This document shows, piece by piece, positions 20,946-32,867 of a DNA stretch of 64,000 nucleotides. The stretch spans positions 1 to 64,000 of the forward strand of contig JAANBB010000018.1 in the NCBI GenBank assembly GCA_014621425.1, in the 5' to 3' direction. Each line of letters opens with the position of its first letter. Positions within the stretch are counted from its first letter, which is position 1. The position numbers were made by a program, and so were the translations under genes. The DNA comes from Cylindrodendrum hubeiense (lineage: Eukaryota; Ascomycota; Sordariomycetes; Hypocreales; Nectriaceae). Below the pieces are notes generated by a model. It was given only the letters and a program-made list of their open reading frames with translations, searched no databases and was not told the DNA's origin.

Positions 20946-21893
20946 ATGGCCTTCCAAAACGTGGCTCTTCTTGGTGTAAGTAACACCACATTTACGATAG
21001 AGCGCTGAAGAGTCCTAACAAAGTCCAAAGAAAGGCTTGCTCGGGACTGCTGTCCTCGAACAGCTGGCTAGTAACGGCTTTACCGTCACCATCCTCACCC
21101 GTGACTCCTCCAGCATCGAGAGCTTTCCCTCTGGAGTACGAGTTGCTCAAGTCAATTACTCCTCAAAAGAGAGCCTCGTCAAGGCCCTCACAGGCCAGGA
21201 AGCTGTGGTGTCCACTCTCGGAGCAGCTGGGGTGGCTTCCCAGAAGCTAATCATCGACGCCAGCATCGAATCCGGGGTCAGACGCTTCATCCCCTCAGAC
21301 TTTGGCTCCTTCTCAACAGACCCAGATGCGCGAGGCTTCCCGTTGGTGAAGGCCATGATCGATATTCAAAATCATCTCAAGGAAAAGGCTGCCGCGGGCG
21401 CCCTAGAGTATACAATCTTCTCCACGGGCGCCTTCTTGGAGTACTTTCTTGAGTCAACCCTCCTAGTCGACGTTGCAAACCATTCGGTTGACCTCTTCGA
21501 CCAGGGCATGCATCCTTTAGCGCAACCAGTATTGCCACCATCGGCAAAGCTGTTGCCAACGCCCTGAAATCCCCGGATGCGACAAAGAACCGCAACCTCA
21601 AGATCCACGAAGCCGTCCTGACGCAGGCTAAGGTCCTAGAGGTAGCGAAGAAGCAGACTCCTCCTGGAATCAAGTGGACAGAGACTCAGGTTGACCCGAC
21701 GTTGGTGCTGAGCGAGGCCATTGCAACGTTGATGGATAATCCCGCCGATATCGGGGCCGCCTATGCAGTCGTTAAGGCTTCAGTACTGGGTGGCAAGTTC
21801 CAGACCGCTTACGATAGGGTTGATAACGAGCTTCTGGGTGTTTGTCTTCTGACTGATGACGAGATTGAAGACAAAATTGCTGCAAGGATCTGA
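20946..21893 (+). pseudogene. NmrA-like / isoflavone-reductase-type NAD(P)-binding protein with a one-base frameshift
   Basis: Starts MAFQNVALLG and continues after an intron of about 61 bp (20974-21034, CTAAC branch) with LLGTAVLEQL, an NAD(P)-binding start. FIPSDFGSFS in the first half and TIGKAVANALKSP in the second half are typical of the fungal NmrA-like/isoflavone-reductase family. The two halves are in different frames: the first reaches MHP at 21513-21516 and the second resumes with FSATSIATIG directly from 21516. Loss of one T in the T-run at 21516-21518 explains the change exactly, and everything downstream to the TGA at 21893 is intact. The dinucleotide-binding loop also looks short by about three residues with this splice. 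Either a very recent pseudogene or a sequencing error. Confidence 0.8.
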
Positions 21894-22078
21894 TTGAACT
21901 TGGACTTGGAGAGCTTTCAAGATATGATATGATGGATGCCGTCATGCCAAGGACAAAGCGTTGTAGTCAAACAACTACTGACTAGTTTACTCGAGGCCAG
22001 TGAATATCAGCACGAGACTGCTTTTTGCCATATGTTTATAACAAGAACCTATCCACTATGTTCACTTTGTAACTCGGA

Positions 22079-24331
22079 TTAAACCGTGAACTCGAAGCCA
22101 AAGTTGCAATAATCCGCTTTGAAATAGTCGGGCACAAAAGGGCCGTATGCATCGTTAGGGTGCCAATCAATCCCCAGCACCTTTGTCAGCTTCCTGGCCC
22201 CCTCATTCTCCGAGGTAGGCATCTCACTCATCAATCGTTGGGCAAGTGGCAGAAAGTTCGTACGAGAGGAGAGTATCTGACGATGGGGTTGGAAGCAAAG
22301 GCATTAGCGGAGCTGCTGATGGGGGAGGACGAAGTCGATACCTTTTGTAATTCCTCGTCATCTGAGCGGCCTTTGCGGGAATCTGACAAGGCGGGGTCTA
22401 CAAAGACGACACATCGTGCAATATCGTGCATCTTGGTGCATCCATCGAGAATATTTTTCATACCACCCTGCAGATCTTGCTTCATCCTCCTGAGGTAGTT
22501 GAGGCACTCTTCAATCGCCAGAACGCTTTGTTTGGCACTGGGATCCTTTGGATCTCGCAGAATATCGGAAAGCAATAATATCACCATTGAGAGGAGATAA
22601 AAAAGCATACGCCTGGATTCGTAAGTTCAAGTTACTGGTCAAGTCGAGGAGGTAGTCACCAAATGCAGGAAAACTGCTCTGCTGAGATTGTGCTCAGCAG
22701 TCTAATTGCTGCGTGAGCTGATATGATGTCTCCTGGTAAGGCTGTGGTGTGTTCAGGCTCGCGGTCCTGAGCAGCGGGCCGCATTGAAAACAGGGTGCAT
22801 TTTGAATGGTAGTACTGCAAATGCAAGAGGATGATTGAAAGCGGCAACTTCTTGGGCACGCTCTTGCTAATACCAAAAGGTCTGACCTCGCATGGTAGAT
22901 TCTGCCTCCAATGCTCCAATTCTGTTTCCAATCGCTCTGTGGATTCAATATCTGGAGAAGAAGCGTTAGTTTGGTGGGCATGCATGAGGTAATAGTTGTG
23001 AATTCTGGATCGCGTCGCGGCAAGTCCAGCCTGACTAGCCAAGATACGGATCTGATCCCCAGTCGACTCGGGTATATGCTTCGTTGAGTCGCAACTTGGG
23101 AGCCTCAGGGGAAGACGATGATTGTCAATGATGGGTAAAATCATCATTTTAGTCGACATCTCAACGTCAAGTACGCACAGTGTCCAGAAGGCTCGCAGAT
23201 TCAGTTCCGCCAGGATAGAGCCCTGGCTTCGGCATGGAATTCCAACCATCTGCGCCACCCTGATAGCGGCCGCGGTAATCTGTGCAGCCACCCGAACCTC
23301 GGCACAGCCCTGGAGGAAGACAACCATCAGAAGCAGAGCATGGAAGGAGTACACAGACGAGCCCTGGGTGATCAAGAATGGGAACGTGGAAAATGCATTC
23401 TTGAAGTGGCTCCACATCATTCCTGAAAGCTGAGTCAGGCTTGAATTCTCTGCCTTCCACTGCATGGAGATGGCTGCTAGGCAGCTTGAAATAGCCAATT
23501 GACTAGGTCTTTCTGCGGCATTGTCCTGTGTGCAGTCCATGACGTGGTCCATGAGTATCTTGACGTAGGCCGGGGTGAAAAGCGGATACGTTTCGCCAGC
23601 TTCTTCCATAGCGAACTTAAAGAGCCTGAGGACTTCTATCCTAGAATGAGGCGTTATAAACACCCTCATTGGGAAGGGTGCTTTATTGCCGCCGTTGAGG
23701 ACGTCGCTTTCGTATGATGCAGGTATGTTTGGGGGATACGGGAGGCATATCATACCAGGGCCACTCGTGGTTTGAATCTGCTCGGATGTTGTAGTTGAGG
23801 ATATGGTCCGAAAAGGTTGAAAATGCTGCGGCTGTATCACAGCAGGAGACGGCATGTTACTGCTGATGGTCATTTCCGGGCTCTTCCTTCTCGCTTCAAG
23901 GACTATTAGTCCTGGATTTTCTTCTTCCTGCACACCACACTTACCCTCATCGTTATTTCTGAGCCTAGCTTCTTCAGCCTGGGCTCGTAGTAATTGTTCC
24001 AATCCTTCTAGCTGTTCCTCTAGTTCACGGATGTATTCCTTACTGTCAAATTTTAGTCAACCAGCCAACCCTGGTTCACAGCTACCTACCTCTTGCCTAG
24101 ACCGCGGGTTCGCCTTTGTTCATATACACAAAGCACGCCGCGTTTCGAGCATTTGGAGCAACCTGAGCCGTTGCCATCACATTTTTGCTTACGACTCTGG
24201 CAGGGGAGACATGCCTAATTTTTGTGAGCTTATCCCGCAACGATTGACTAGCCCGATTGGAATGAGGCACATGCGTTTTCGGTCCGAGTTCGAACCCTCG
24301 GAGGCCGCTTTGGCGTGGAAGCGTCTTGCAT
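22079..24331 (-). CDS. Zn2Cys6 transcription factor with fungal-specific regulatory domain
   Basis: Five exons in my model (24331-24275, 24214-24090, 24042-22660, 22612-22342, 22276-22079) give 677 residues in a consistent phase. Exon 1 is a basic leader (MQDASTPKRPPRVRTRTEN). Exon 2 carries a complete cluster with Cys21, 24, 31, 38, 41 and 48 (ACLPCQSRKQKC, CSKCSKRGVLC). Exon 3 opens with a coiled coil (REYI-like, ELEEQLEGLEQLL) and carries the fungal_trans region, with RAFWTLCVLDVEMS as a landmark. Exon 5 ends with a clear coding tail (GIDWHPNDAYG). Intron 1 (24215-24274, 60 bp) must use a GC donor; the others are GT-AG of 47, 47 and 65 bp. It converges on the NmrA-like gene, and its promoter is cut off by a transposon terminus 146 bp upstream. 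Target genes are unknown. Confidence 0.85.
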
Positions 24332-24478
24332 GCTTGAAGCTTCTTCCTGATTTGCAAGGTGAGAGTTCTTGTGAATTAGACTTACCATGGGAAGTATTCG
24401 GTATTCCCCGAGTCCATGTCTGTGCGGGGCCAGACTGACAAATCCGGTCTTGAATGGGTCGATGTCGGATGTAATTTA

Positions 24479-24608
24479 CCCGGGGGGTTGACTAAGCACA
24501 CGTTACGCAGGCTCCACTAGGAGCTTAGGCTCCCCCCTCTCCCTTGGAGAGGGGGCATCAGAACCTGTAATTGTGTTATATGTATAACCGCCTTTATTAA
24601 CTTCCGTA
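24479..24608 (+). repeat. Left terminal inverted repeat of the island
   Basis: Matches the reverse complement of 31425-31536. Shared landmarks, in order: CCCGG(G/T)GGGTT(G/A)ACTAAG, a C-rich block, CCTTGGAGAGG(G/T)GGCATCAG and GTATAACCGCCTT (GTAACCGCCTT on the other side). It contains an internal palindrome around CTCCCTTGGAGAGG. Confidence 0.85.
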
Positions 24609-25444
24609 TAAGCTAGCAGCTTTAATTCAAGCCCAATCTCTTTCAAATTTGAACCCTATGGTCTTTTAGTATTAATCTTATTATGTTTTGAATTTTAGCT
24701 AAATCCCGTGCTATTGTGGCTCGTGTAGCCTGTGTCTATCTAGTCAGCGATATAGTTATATGTATGATTTGTGGGAACCCCACACTGCCTTACAAGATGA
24801 CTATCATGGAAACTACTGCCTAATACCAAGCCAGAGCCTCTATTATGAAGAAATATATATCTTTATTAAGAGTAGGAAAAGCTCTTCCTTCTAATTATAA
24901 AGGCAGTTAACTACTAGCTCTTATAATAATAGAGGAATGTGCTTTAGTTATATTTATTAAAACTGTGGAAAAGAGTGTATTTATAGTCATAGAGCTGGCT
25001 ATTTATAACTATATTAACTTCTTATAAAAATACTATATTAAAGGACCTAAGACTGTGATCTTAAAGTCCTGGGTATAGTGGTTTAAAAAGTGTTATCCTG
25101 AACTATAGTATAAAACCCTAAAGATCAAGAAAGTTATCCGTGCTAGTATTAAGCTTAATCTTCTAAGACTAGAAGACTGGTTTAAGGAATTTAAAGCTAT
25201 TATAATAGGGAAGTTAATTAAGAAGGCTAATTTCTGGAATTTTGATAAGATCTCTCTTTAAATTAAGTGGGTTAATAGTAATATTAAGATCTTTTTAACC
25301 TAAATAAAGGAAAAGACCTGGTTTATAACCTTCTAATCAGGGAATAAAGACTCTCTTTCTACTATGAATATAATTAATATAATTAGAATATTAATATCTT
25401 TATTTCTTATCCTGATAGTAAAGGTATTATTAGAGGAATATATT

Positions 25445-25735
25445 TGTCAGAGGCTGAGCCTAGATTGCATGGACCTGGATAACTCCAGGTTCGAGGAACT
25501 CCGGGATCAGTAAGTAGCCTCATATCGTTATCGGGAAGAAGTCTCTGCTAGGGCGTAGCTAGAGGAGACTTCCTATCCCTCCCTTAAGATTAGCTCCTGG
25601 GACCAATTAATATCCACTCTTATTCTCTATAGAAGTTATTATGGACACATAGTGAGCTCGCTCTTATAACTTAGATATATAATTCAGGATTCCCTCTTAT
25701 TAGACAAACTTAGGGCTCGCCCCTTATAATATTAT
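25445..25735 (+). repeat. LTR-like direct repeat, copy 1
   Basis: Starts TGTCAGAGGCTGAGCC and runs about 290 bp through GGAGACTTCCTATCCCT and TATATAATTCAGGATTCC. It is much less AT-rich than copy 2 (27519-27809). Confidence 0.75.
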
Positions 25736-27518
25736 AGCTAATATTAATAAATAGGTAATCTTAATATATATATCTTCTAGCTTTAATAATACTTAATAAG
25801 CCTGGTAGTGATTATAGTATTTTAATTATTATTCTTTTACTTATAGTGATAACTTTAATAACTTTTCTATTAAGATCTAGTTTAGTTATAGTCCTGACCT
25901 TATAAGGGAGACTTAGAATTAGGAAGTGGTATTTTCTATTTCTTAGATAATTAGGAAGAAAGATTCTATTTATTAGCTACTTTTAATAGATAGTTTTGCT
26001 ATTTATGAAGACCCTGATTTTATCTGGTATTGTTATATATTTAATATTATCCCTTTCTATCTTCTTTTTTATATAAGTTATCTTCTTTAGTTTCTTAATA
26101 TTAGGATCTATTAATATCTTAAAAGGGAATAATAATATGTTCTTAATAATTCTTATTATTAATAATATATAGATATCTTAATATAACTTCCTTAATTAAT
26201 AGAACTGATTATATAATATAGTATTTAAGGTATGTTATATTTATATTAGATTTGAAAGGTCTAGCTTTATACTCTTTAATCTGGAACTTATCCTAGGATC
26301 CTTATATTAGGCTATAAGGGATAAAGAAGAGCTGTTATTTTTTAAGTAATTATAGAGAGATATTATTATATCTTAAAAGGCTAAGAAAGATCTGTATTTA
26401 ATTTAAGATAAATTATATATTTTAAGTAACTTAATATAAGTTATTATCTTATATAATATATATAATAAGTGAGTACACTAACTAAGTAAGTATATTAAAA
26501 ATTCACACTATTAAAATAGAATATAACTTAAAATCACTATAAAGTATCTAATTAATTAAAACTAATTACTATACTCTTCTTTAAAAGTCTTAATTATAAC
26601 TTAATAGATCCTTATATTATAACTGGCCTTTTTATAAGTTCTATAATACCTTTTCCTTAGTATTACTAATCTTACTTGACTATCACTTCTTAACAATTTA
26701 GCTATTATCTGTGTATTAATATCTCTCTGATCTATTTTATCCCTTTCCTTATCTATAGTTATCTTCCCTCCTTTATATAGGTAGGTTCTTTTTACTCTAT
26801 ACTATTTACTAAGAGTCTTATTTACCTATTAAAAGATCTAGATCTTAGACTTTAATAGGATATTCTAATATATTATTATCTTTATTCCCTTTAAAAGTAA
26901 CTTAAATACTTTAAGAATTAATATTAGAGAACTATTCTAATATTTTTTTATTTGTCTTTTAAGGTATTTAGACTAAGAGCTAGCCTTAAGTATAGTCTTT
27001 AAAGTCTTTAAGATCTAAGGGTCAGGGAGGCTAGTCTCTTTCTTAATTAGTATTAGGGTCTGTAATTATATATTAAGCTTTAATATAATATTTTCTAGGT
27101 TTAAGGGAATAAATTTAATCCTTTAAAAACCTCTCTTAATATTATTCCTTATTATAATAACTTTATAAATAGTATAGAAAGCTAGGAAGAACTCGGTCTT
27201 TAAAATATAGGTTATAAAATATTTAATTAATTGCTTAATTACTTAACTATAGGTTATTTTAAGTGACCTAAAATACCTAATATTAAGAGGTTAAAGTAAG
27301 TAAGATAAATAAGATAGTATATATAATATAATAATATAATTCTCTTTATAATATTTCTTAAAGTTAATAGAATAATAACTTTTATATCTATTAAAGATTA
27401 GAAGATAATAATAACTAGTTAATTAATTCTTTATATACTAATTAAAGTACTTAAGTTATTTAAGACTTGTTTTATTATCAGTCTAGCTATTTAGAATTAT
27501 TATAATAGTCTAATTATC

Positions 27519-27809
27519 TATTAGAGGCTGAGCCTAGATTATATAGACCTAGATAACTCTAGGTCTGAAGAGCTCTAGGACTAGTAAATAACCCTATATT
27601 ATTATCAGGAAGAAGTCTCTACTAGGGTATAGCTAAAGGAGACTTCCTATCCCTTCTTTAAAATTAGCTCCCAAGATCAATTAATATCTACTTTTATTCT
27701 CTATAGAAATCACTATAGATATATAGCAAGCTTATTCCTATAACTTAAATATATAATTCAGGATTCCCTCTTATTAGATAAACTCAGGACTTATCTCTTA
27801 TATTATCTA
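27519..27809 (+). repeat. LTR-like direct repeat, copy 2 (RIP-mutated)
   Basis: Same sequence as 25445-25735 but starting TATTAGAGGCTGAGCC. Differences are mostly C-to-T and G-to-A (for example CCTGGATAACTCC becoming CCTAGATAACTCT). The copies are 2.07 kb apart in the same orientation, the arrangement of the two LTRs of a short or internally deleted element. Confidence 0.75.
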
Positions 27810-29016
27810 AGTTTAAACTTTTACTATAATCTCATCACTATAAATATATAATAATAGACAGACTACCTATTTCCCTCTAAACTAATATAAACTAGCTCTA
27901 AAATACAATTATAGATACTATTCACAACTAATTATAATTAATATAAGTGGAGCTTACATACCTAGGAACATAACTACCCAGTATACAGATCACTATAACT
28001 ACACTAGATCTGATAATAATACCCCTCCCAGTTAATAACCTACTATTAATCTAGCCTATACTTAATAAAAGGAAATTCCTACTAAACCCACTAAGATTCT
28101 CGGGGATCTATAGTGAGTACCCTATATAATCACAGCAAATATAAGATAAAGTCCAGATTAACTCCCCTCTTATTAATAATAATAAATAAATATAATATAT
28201 TATTAACTCCTACCTAGGGCCCAAACCCCAGAATATAATTAATATCTTCTACTCTATAGAAGGTCTAAGAGATTATTATAATTCTAATAAGTTTATAATT
28301 TACCTAGATTAAAATTATAAGAACTATAATCTCTAATAGTAAATAATAAATATACTATAAAAGCTTAAGTAGGGTAAAAACATCACTTTCTTATCCTTCT
28401 TACTGATTTTCAAGTAAAAGATAATAGATATTAGAGGCTTAGTATAGACAGATAATATTAAAATCACCTTCCTTGAGAGTATACTTAACTTATAGCTATA
28501 TCACAATCTCATCCTAATATAACTCCCCTAAGAATTCCTATTCTAACTAATAAGAATTTAAGAAGTTACCTGGAAAGTTAAGAACCTGAAAAACCATTAC
28601 TCACACCATTATAATAACCACATAGTACACTTACCAAGATAGAGAAGGGATAAGGAAAGTAATACCCTAATAACAGAGATTAATTATATATAAAGAGACA
28701 GGAATCATATTAACCATAACTTACCTCTAAGATTATAGTAGGATATTAATAATTATAAATACTTTATCTATAGTATTATAGAATACCTAATACAAGCTTA
28801 CCCTGACTGATATATTAACTCAAAGATTACCATTACTCACCCTCACAAACACAGTGAGAAGGCTATAAAGACAGAGAGTGAGAGTGGTAATATTAACTCT
28901 AAAGATCCGGAGTTAGAAAACCTCTAGCTCTAGCACAAAAACAGGTACTAGAGCCCACCAAGATAATAGCAAGAAAATAGAAAAGACAGAAAAAGCAAAT
29001 AACCAATAAGTTAATA

Positions 29017-29300
29017 GTGATAGATATTCAAGTTAATAGTACCCGAATCCGAGCTCTGGTTAATAGTGGCTATAATGCTTATACCCTTATTAATATCTCC
29101 CACACAAAGAAGTTATACCTTCTATTTATTAATAGGAGATCGCGGCTATTTAGTAGCTTCTCTAATTTGACCACGCTCATATCTACCCAGGGTATAGTAA
29201 TTATAACCTTAGAAGTAGGCAACTATAAGCAGACCCTCTTTGCCTACGTCGTGCAGGACCTAGGAGAGAAAGTGTTCCTCAGGAAACCCTAGATAGAATA
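29017..29300 (+). pseudogene. Relic of a gypsy-type retrotransposon aspartic protease
   Basis: A 91-codon frame reads RALVNSGYNAYTLIN, then QDLGEKVFLRKP. In active Ty3/gypsy elements the first segment is the D-S-G catalytic motif; here Asp is replaced by Asn and the conserved Cys by Tyr, both G-to-A changes on this strand. The frame then stops, and reverse transcriptase cannot be recognised in the very AT-rich sequence downstream. Upstream (about 28880-29010) is a basic, Lys-rich stretch of the kind found at the gag/protease junction. Confidence 0.75.
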
Positions 29301-31424
29301 GAATAACGTCAACTACCTCACAGCAAGGAAGCAGATATACCACAGCAAGGCCAAGTTAATATTATAACTCAGAGGGGAAGTCAAGCTAACCCAGATCCGA
29401 GAGATCCGCGCAGTAAGATTGATTCTGGGAGCCTTGATAGTGGTGTTTGCGCGCTGAAAACAGTGACATCGCGGTGATAACACTACGGTCATAGAATATA
29501 TTAGCCTCATAGACATCGAGTAGGAAGGTCATAATGCTAGCTACCACTTTAGTCCCTTTAGGACCAACCCCTTTTATTATCTAGGAGATTACTTTCCTGA
29601 TATTAACTAGTAAGATAATATTAACCTATAACTATAATAAATAGCTAGATTATCTAGCCTTCTATATTAATTACTTGAATAACTATAACCTATTTCTAGT
29701 TTCTAGACTATACTAATTTCAGATTTTCATACCTATCTATACCTATAATAACTATTCTACTTATAATAATACCTATTATAAAGCCAGTCTTATTAAAGTT
29801 ATAGATATTAACTAGATTAATACTATATTTCACGATTATATTCTCTACTAACTAGAACTAATTATAAATAATAGTTAGATCTTTATATTTAGCTCTCTGA
29901 TAATTATATTTACAAAAAAAATACATCTTAAAATCTAATTATTACCTAATAAAGTTAGAAATCTAGTACTTACTAATAGGTAATATATTATGGTCAGTGA
30001 GTAGTTAATTAGCTATTTCTTTAATACTATATAATTATAGGGGAAATCCTTGTAAATCCAGGTCAAGAATAAACTGGATAATAATCTGCTCTTCTAGATT
30101 AGATAGTCTCTATGAGTTAGGGATAATATTACGTTAAGACTAGATATTATTCTATTAGTGATAAAGGGTATAATAATCTACCTAGTATAATCTTGTAACG
30201 GGCCAGAGATCCAGTTTCGGGTTATTTTGAAGGGCCTGAAGAGTGAGAAATATATTAGTCTTATTATTTAATTGTAATATATTTGATAGTTAAGAAATAG
30301 TTAATTAGATATAAAGAAAAGAGATTAGGAGATTTTTAGTACACTTATTTAATTAGTGTACTTATTTATTATATATATTATTAAGGTTATATTAGATCTT
30401 TTTATTATAATATAATTATTATATAAAAAGATTATTTAACTTTAAAAAAAAATAGATTAAATAGGAAATCTAGTATATATATATATAGTATTAAATTCAA
30501 GTTAATAATAGGGCTTATATAATTAACTAGTTATATTATAAGATTAATAATTATAATTATAAAGACTAGAATATAACCTTTAAGAAGGAAAAGTAATTAT
30601 AAGTAGAGCTTTTCCGTATTATTTGTGATAATAAGACTGTTAGGGTAATTAAGGTAGTTAGGGAAGTTAGACTCTCTTAGCCCTATTCTTAGGGTTAACT
30701 AGTAGTTATTATAAAGGTAGCCTGGCTTATAGAGAAAAAGGCTTAATTATAGGAAATTTAAGATAGAAACTGACTTCCTAAAGAGATTAAGGTTATTAAG
30801 TAATTATTATAGACTTAAACTAATGTTAGTAAATAGGGATAGTCTTTTCTATTTATAATATAATCACTTTTAACCCTCCTAACTATCCCTAAAGTAATTA
30901 TTTAGAAAGACTTAAAGGAAGTTAGGTTAGTTAATTAGGCTAATAAAACTGAAAGCTCTAATATTATTATTAGTAATTTTATCTTAATAGTCTTATTAAT
31001 TAAGCTATTATCTTTATCTTAAGATAGAGAATTAGATAATAATAATATTAATATTATTATATCTATATAGATTAAGACTATAATATAATATATTTTAAAT
31101 ATTTAAAATATACTATTTACAAATAAAATAACTAAGGAAAATAAGACTTAATTACAGGCTATTAATTATAGAGGATTTAACTATAATCAGGTACCTAATT
31201 ATTATTCTAATAATAATGATAATAAGCTAGAAATTACAATTAGTAATACCTGAATTACTATATTAAAGTCACGGTAGCAGATATAAGGTCTAAATAGTTT
31301 AATTTATTATAACCCTATCTTATAATAAAAATACCCTTAATTAAGATATGTGATTATTTAGATCTTTAGCTTCCTAATAGTATTTTTCTTATTGAAATTA
31401 GTCTCTTCCTTAGTATAGCTTTAT

Positions 31425-31536
31425 GGAGTTAAAGTTATAAAAGGCGGTTACATATATAATACAGTTACGGGTTCTGATGCCACCTCTCCAAGGAAGAGGT
31501 GGGGGCCTAACTGGGCACCTTAGTTAACCCACCGGG
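31425..31536 (-). repeat. Right terminal inverted repeat of the island
   Basis: Reverse complement of the left terminus at 24479-24608, with CCTCTCCAAGGAAGAGG in the middle and TTAACCCACCGGG at the end. The two ends differ by scattered substitutions and short indels, so the element is old. Confidence 0.85.
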
Positions 31537-31794
31537 TATATCCGCTAGCTTGGATTTGTATAATGGGGTTCTTCTTAATACCCGACCACACCCCTCTTTT
31601 TAACAGGGGTAGCTAAACCAACCCCAGAACTGACCCATCCAGTCCCTTTCACTGAATAATCTACCTTGTCAACAGTGCACATGGACTATATCGTTTGGCT
31701 ATTTCCTCTCTGATTTTTTACTAATTTCCGTACACACCGAAGAACAAATGACCACGAGGGACAAAATAAAGTAAAAGTTAATTAATTACACTAC

Positions 31795-32592
31795 TGAACT
31801 GGTTGAGGGTCAGGATTGGAGGATTGGATGTTGGCTAGCGGATGAGTGAATGCCTGGGTAGGGGAATATGGCATGGCAAACATGACACGGAGATCTCTGC
31901 GTAATGGATACGTGCAAAACCTGGAGGGTTGGTGATAATGCAGTCGGCGACGAAAGGTCTTGCTGCAGTTTCGGAAAGGTCATCGTTGGTAACACCAAGA
32001 CCCATTCCGTCACCGGCTTGTCAACATGTTTGCCGGCAGCCTTGAATATACTCGGCGACATCTCTTCTTTGCGGACGGACATCGCCAATGACTAAACTAC
32101 AAAAGCCCGGTATGAGACCTGGGTTATTGAATATGAAAGATACTAGCCTGGAGGGGTCGCCGACGCTGAAAAATCCCAGGTCGTTTTCCTGTACAAATTC
32201 CTTAAAGCTGGGATGGGTCGCCAGATGTACGCGATGCCCGTAGATGTCTCTAAACACTTTCCCCAAGGCAACGAGGGTTTCCACGTCTCCGCGCGAGCCC
32301 ACGAACTACATGAAGAAGTTCAGGGGCGAGGGTGGAGGAGGCGAGTCACTATATTGGACACACTGGACATGTTGACGCAGAGCAGGCGTCAAGAGCTGGG
32401 ACAACCGCTGGTTAAACTGATTGATGCGGATGTTGACACAGCCGTCAGTGACATGGGCACTGGTGTCCAGGCCGTTCTTTTCGTTGCGAATCTCCCCATA
32501 GGTGTCGCCATAAACCGGAGTAAGAGGCACTTCGACGTCCTCAACCGCATCAGGAGTGATGGTGAGGTCACTCTGCTGCAGGGGGCATCTTG
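31795..32592 (-). pseudogene. N-terminal fragment of a UDP-glucose:sterol glucosyltransferase family gene
   Basis: Read on the minus strand: TPVYGDTYGE (about 32530), VNIRINQFNQRLSQLLTPAL, SPPPP, then a TAG at 32306-32308, then VGSRGDVETLVALGKVF, the family's N-terminal UDP-glycosyltransferase start. It continues through HRVHLATHPSFKEFV, GDVRPQRRDVAEYIQGC, a TGA just after CRQTC at about 32020, and [18 protein letters not shown] frameshift follows, and [20 protein letters not shown] ends the match at about 31800. The whole C-terminal catalytic half is missing; the break lies about 260 bp from the transposon island. Intact relatives glycosylate sterols or other lipids. This copy is dead. Confidence 0.85.
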
Positions 32593-32867
32593 CATCTCAG
32601 TTAGTCACGGCATCTACATGTACATAGCTTACCTAGGTAGCTTACTTGATATTGTTCGCCATAGCTACCAAGGGGACATCAACAGGTGTAGCATACGCAA
32701 CATATTTACGCCCAATACCACGCACTTCTAGATAGAAAATACATGTTCCACGTACGCGTCACTCTATCTCCCTGTAGCCGCATCACCTCACCCAGCCAGT
32801 CGCCGAAGTCGCTCTGCAGCAGGCATATAATTACTTGGACCCCTGGCAAAACCCCGATTGCATAATT

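Larger units (their letters stand above)
24477..31538. mobile_element. AT-rich, decayed transposon island bounded by inverted repeats and TA
   Basis: Base composition shifts abruptly to very AT- and TA-rich between two matching inverted ends, and no gene-length frame survives across 7 kb. The ends are TA-CCCGGGGGG at 24477 and CCGGG-TA at 31538, so a TA dinucleotide flanks each terminus as in Tc1/mariner-type insertions. Inside are a pair of about 290-bp direct repeats (LTR-like) and a gypsy-type protease relic, so at least two element types are nested. Changes between repeat copies are mostly C-to-T and G-to-A, consistent with repeat-induced point mutation followed by drift. No transposase is recognisable. 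Confidence 0.75.

Noticed and set aside
24265..24310. tRNA-like T-arm (CCGAG-TTCGAACC-CTCGG)
   Set aside because: No cloverleaf with anticodon and acceptor stems can be formed around it, and it lies within the first coding exon and first intron of the Zn2Cys6 gene.
24477..31538. A Starship or other giant cargo element
   Set aside because: No tyrosine-recombinase (DUF3435) captain, no cargo genes, and it is only 7 kb with inverted termini.
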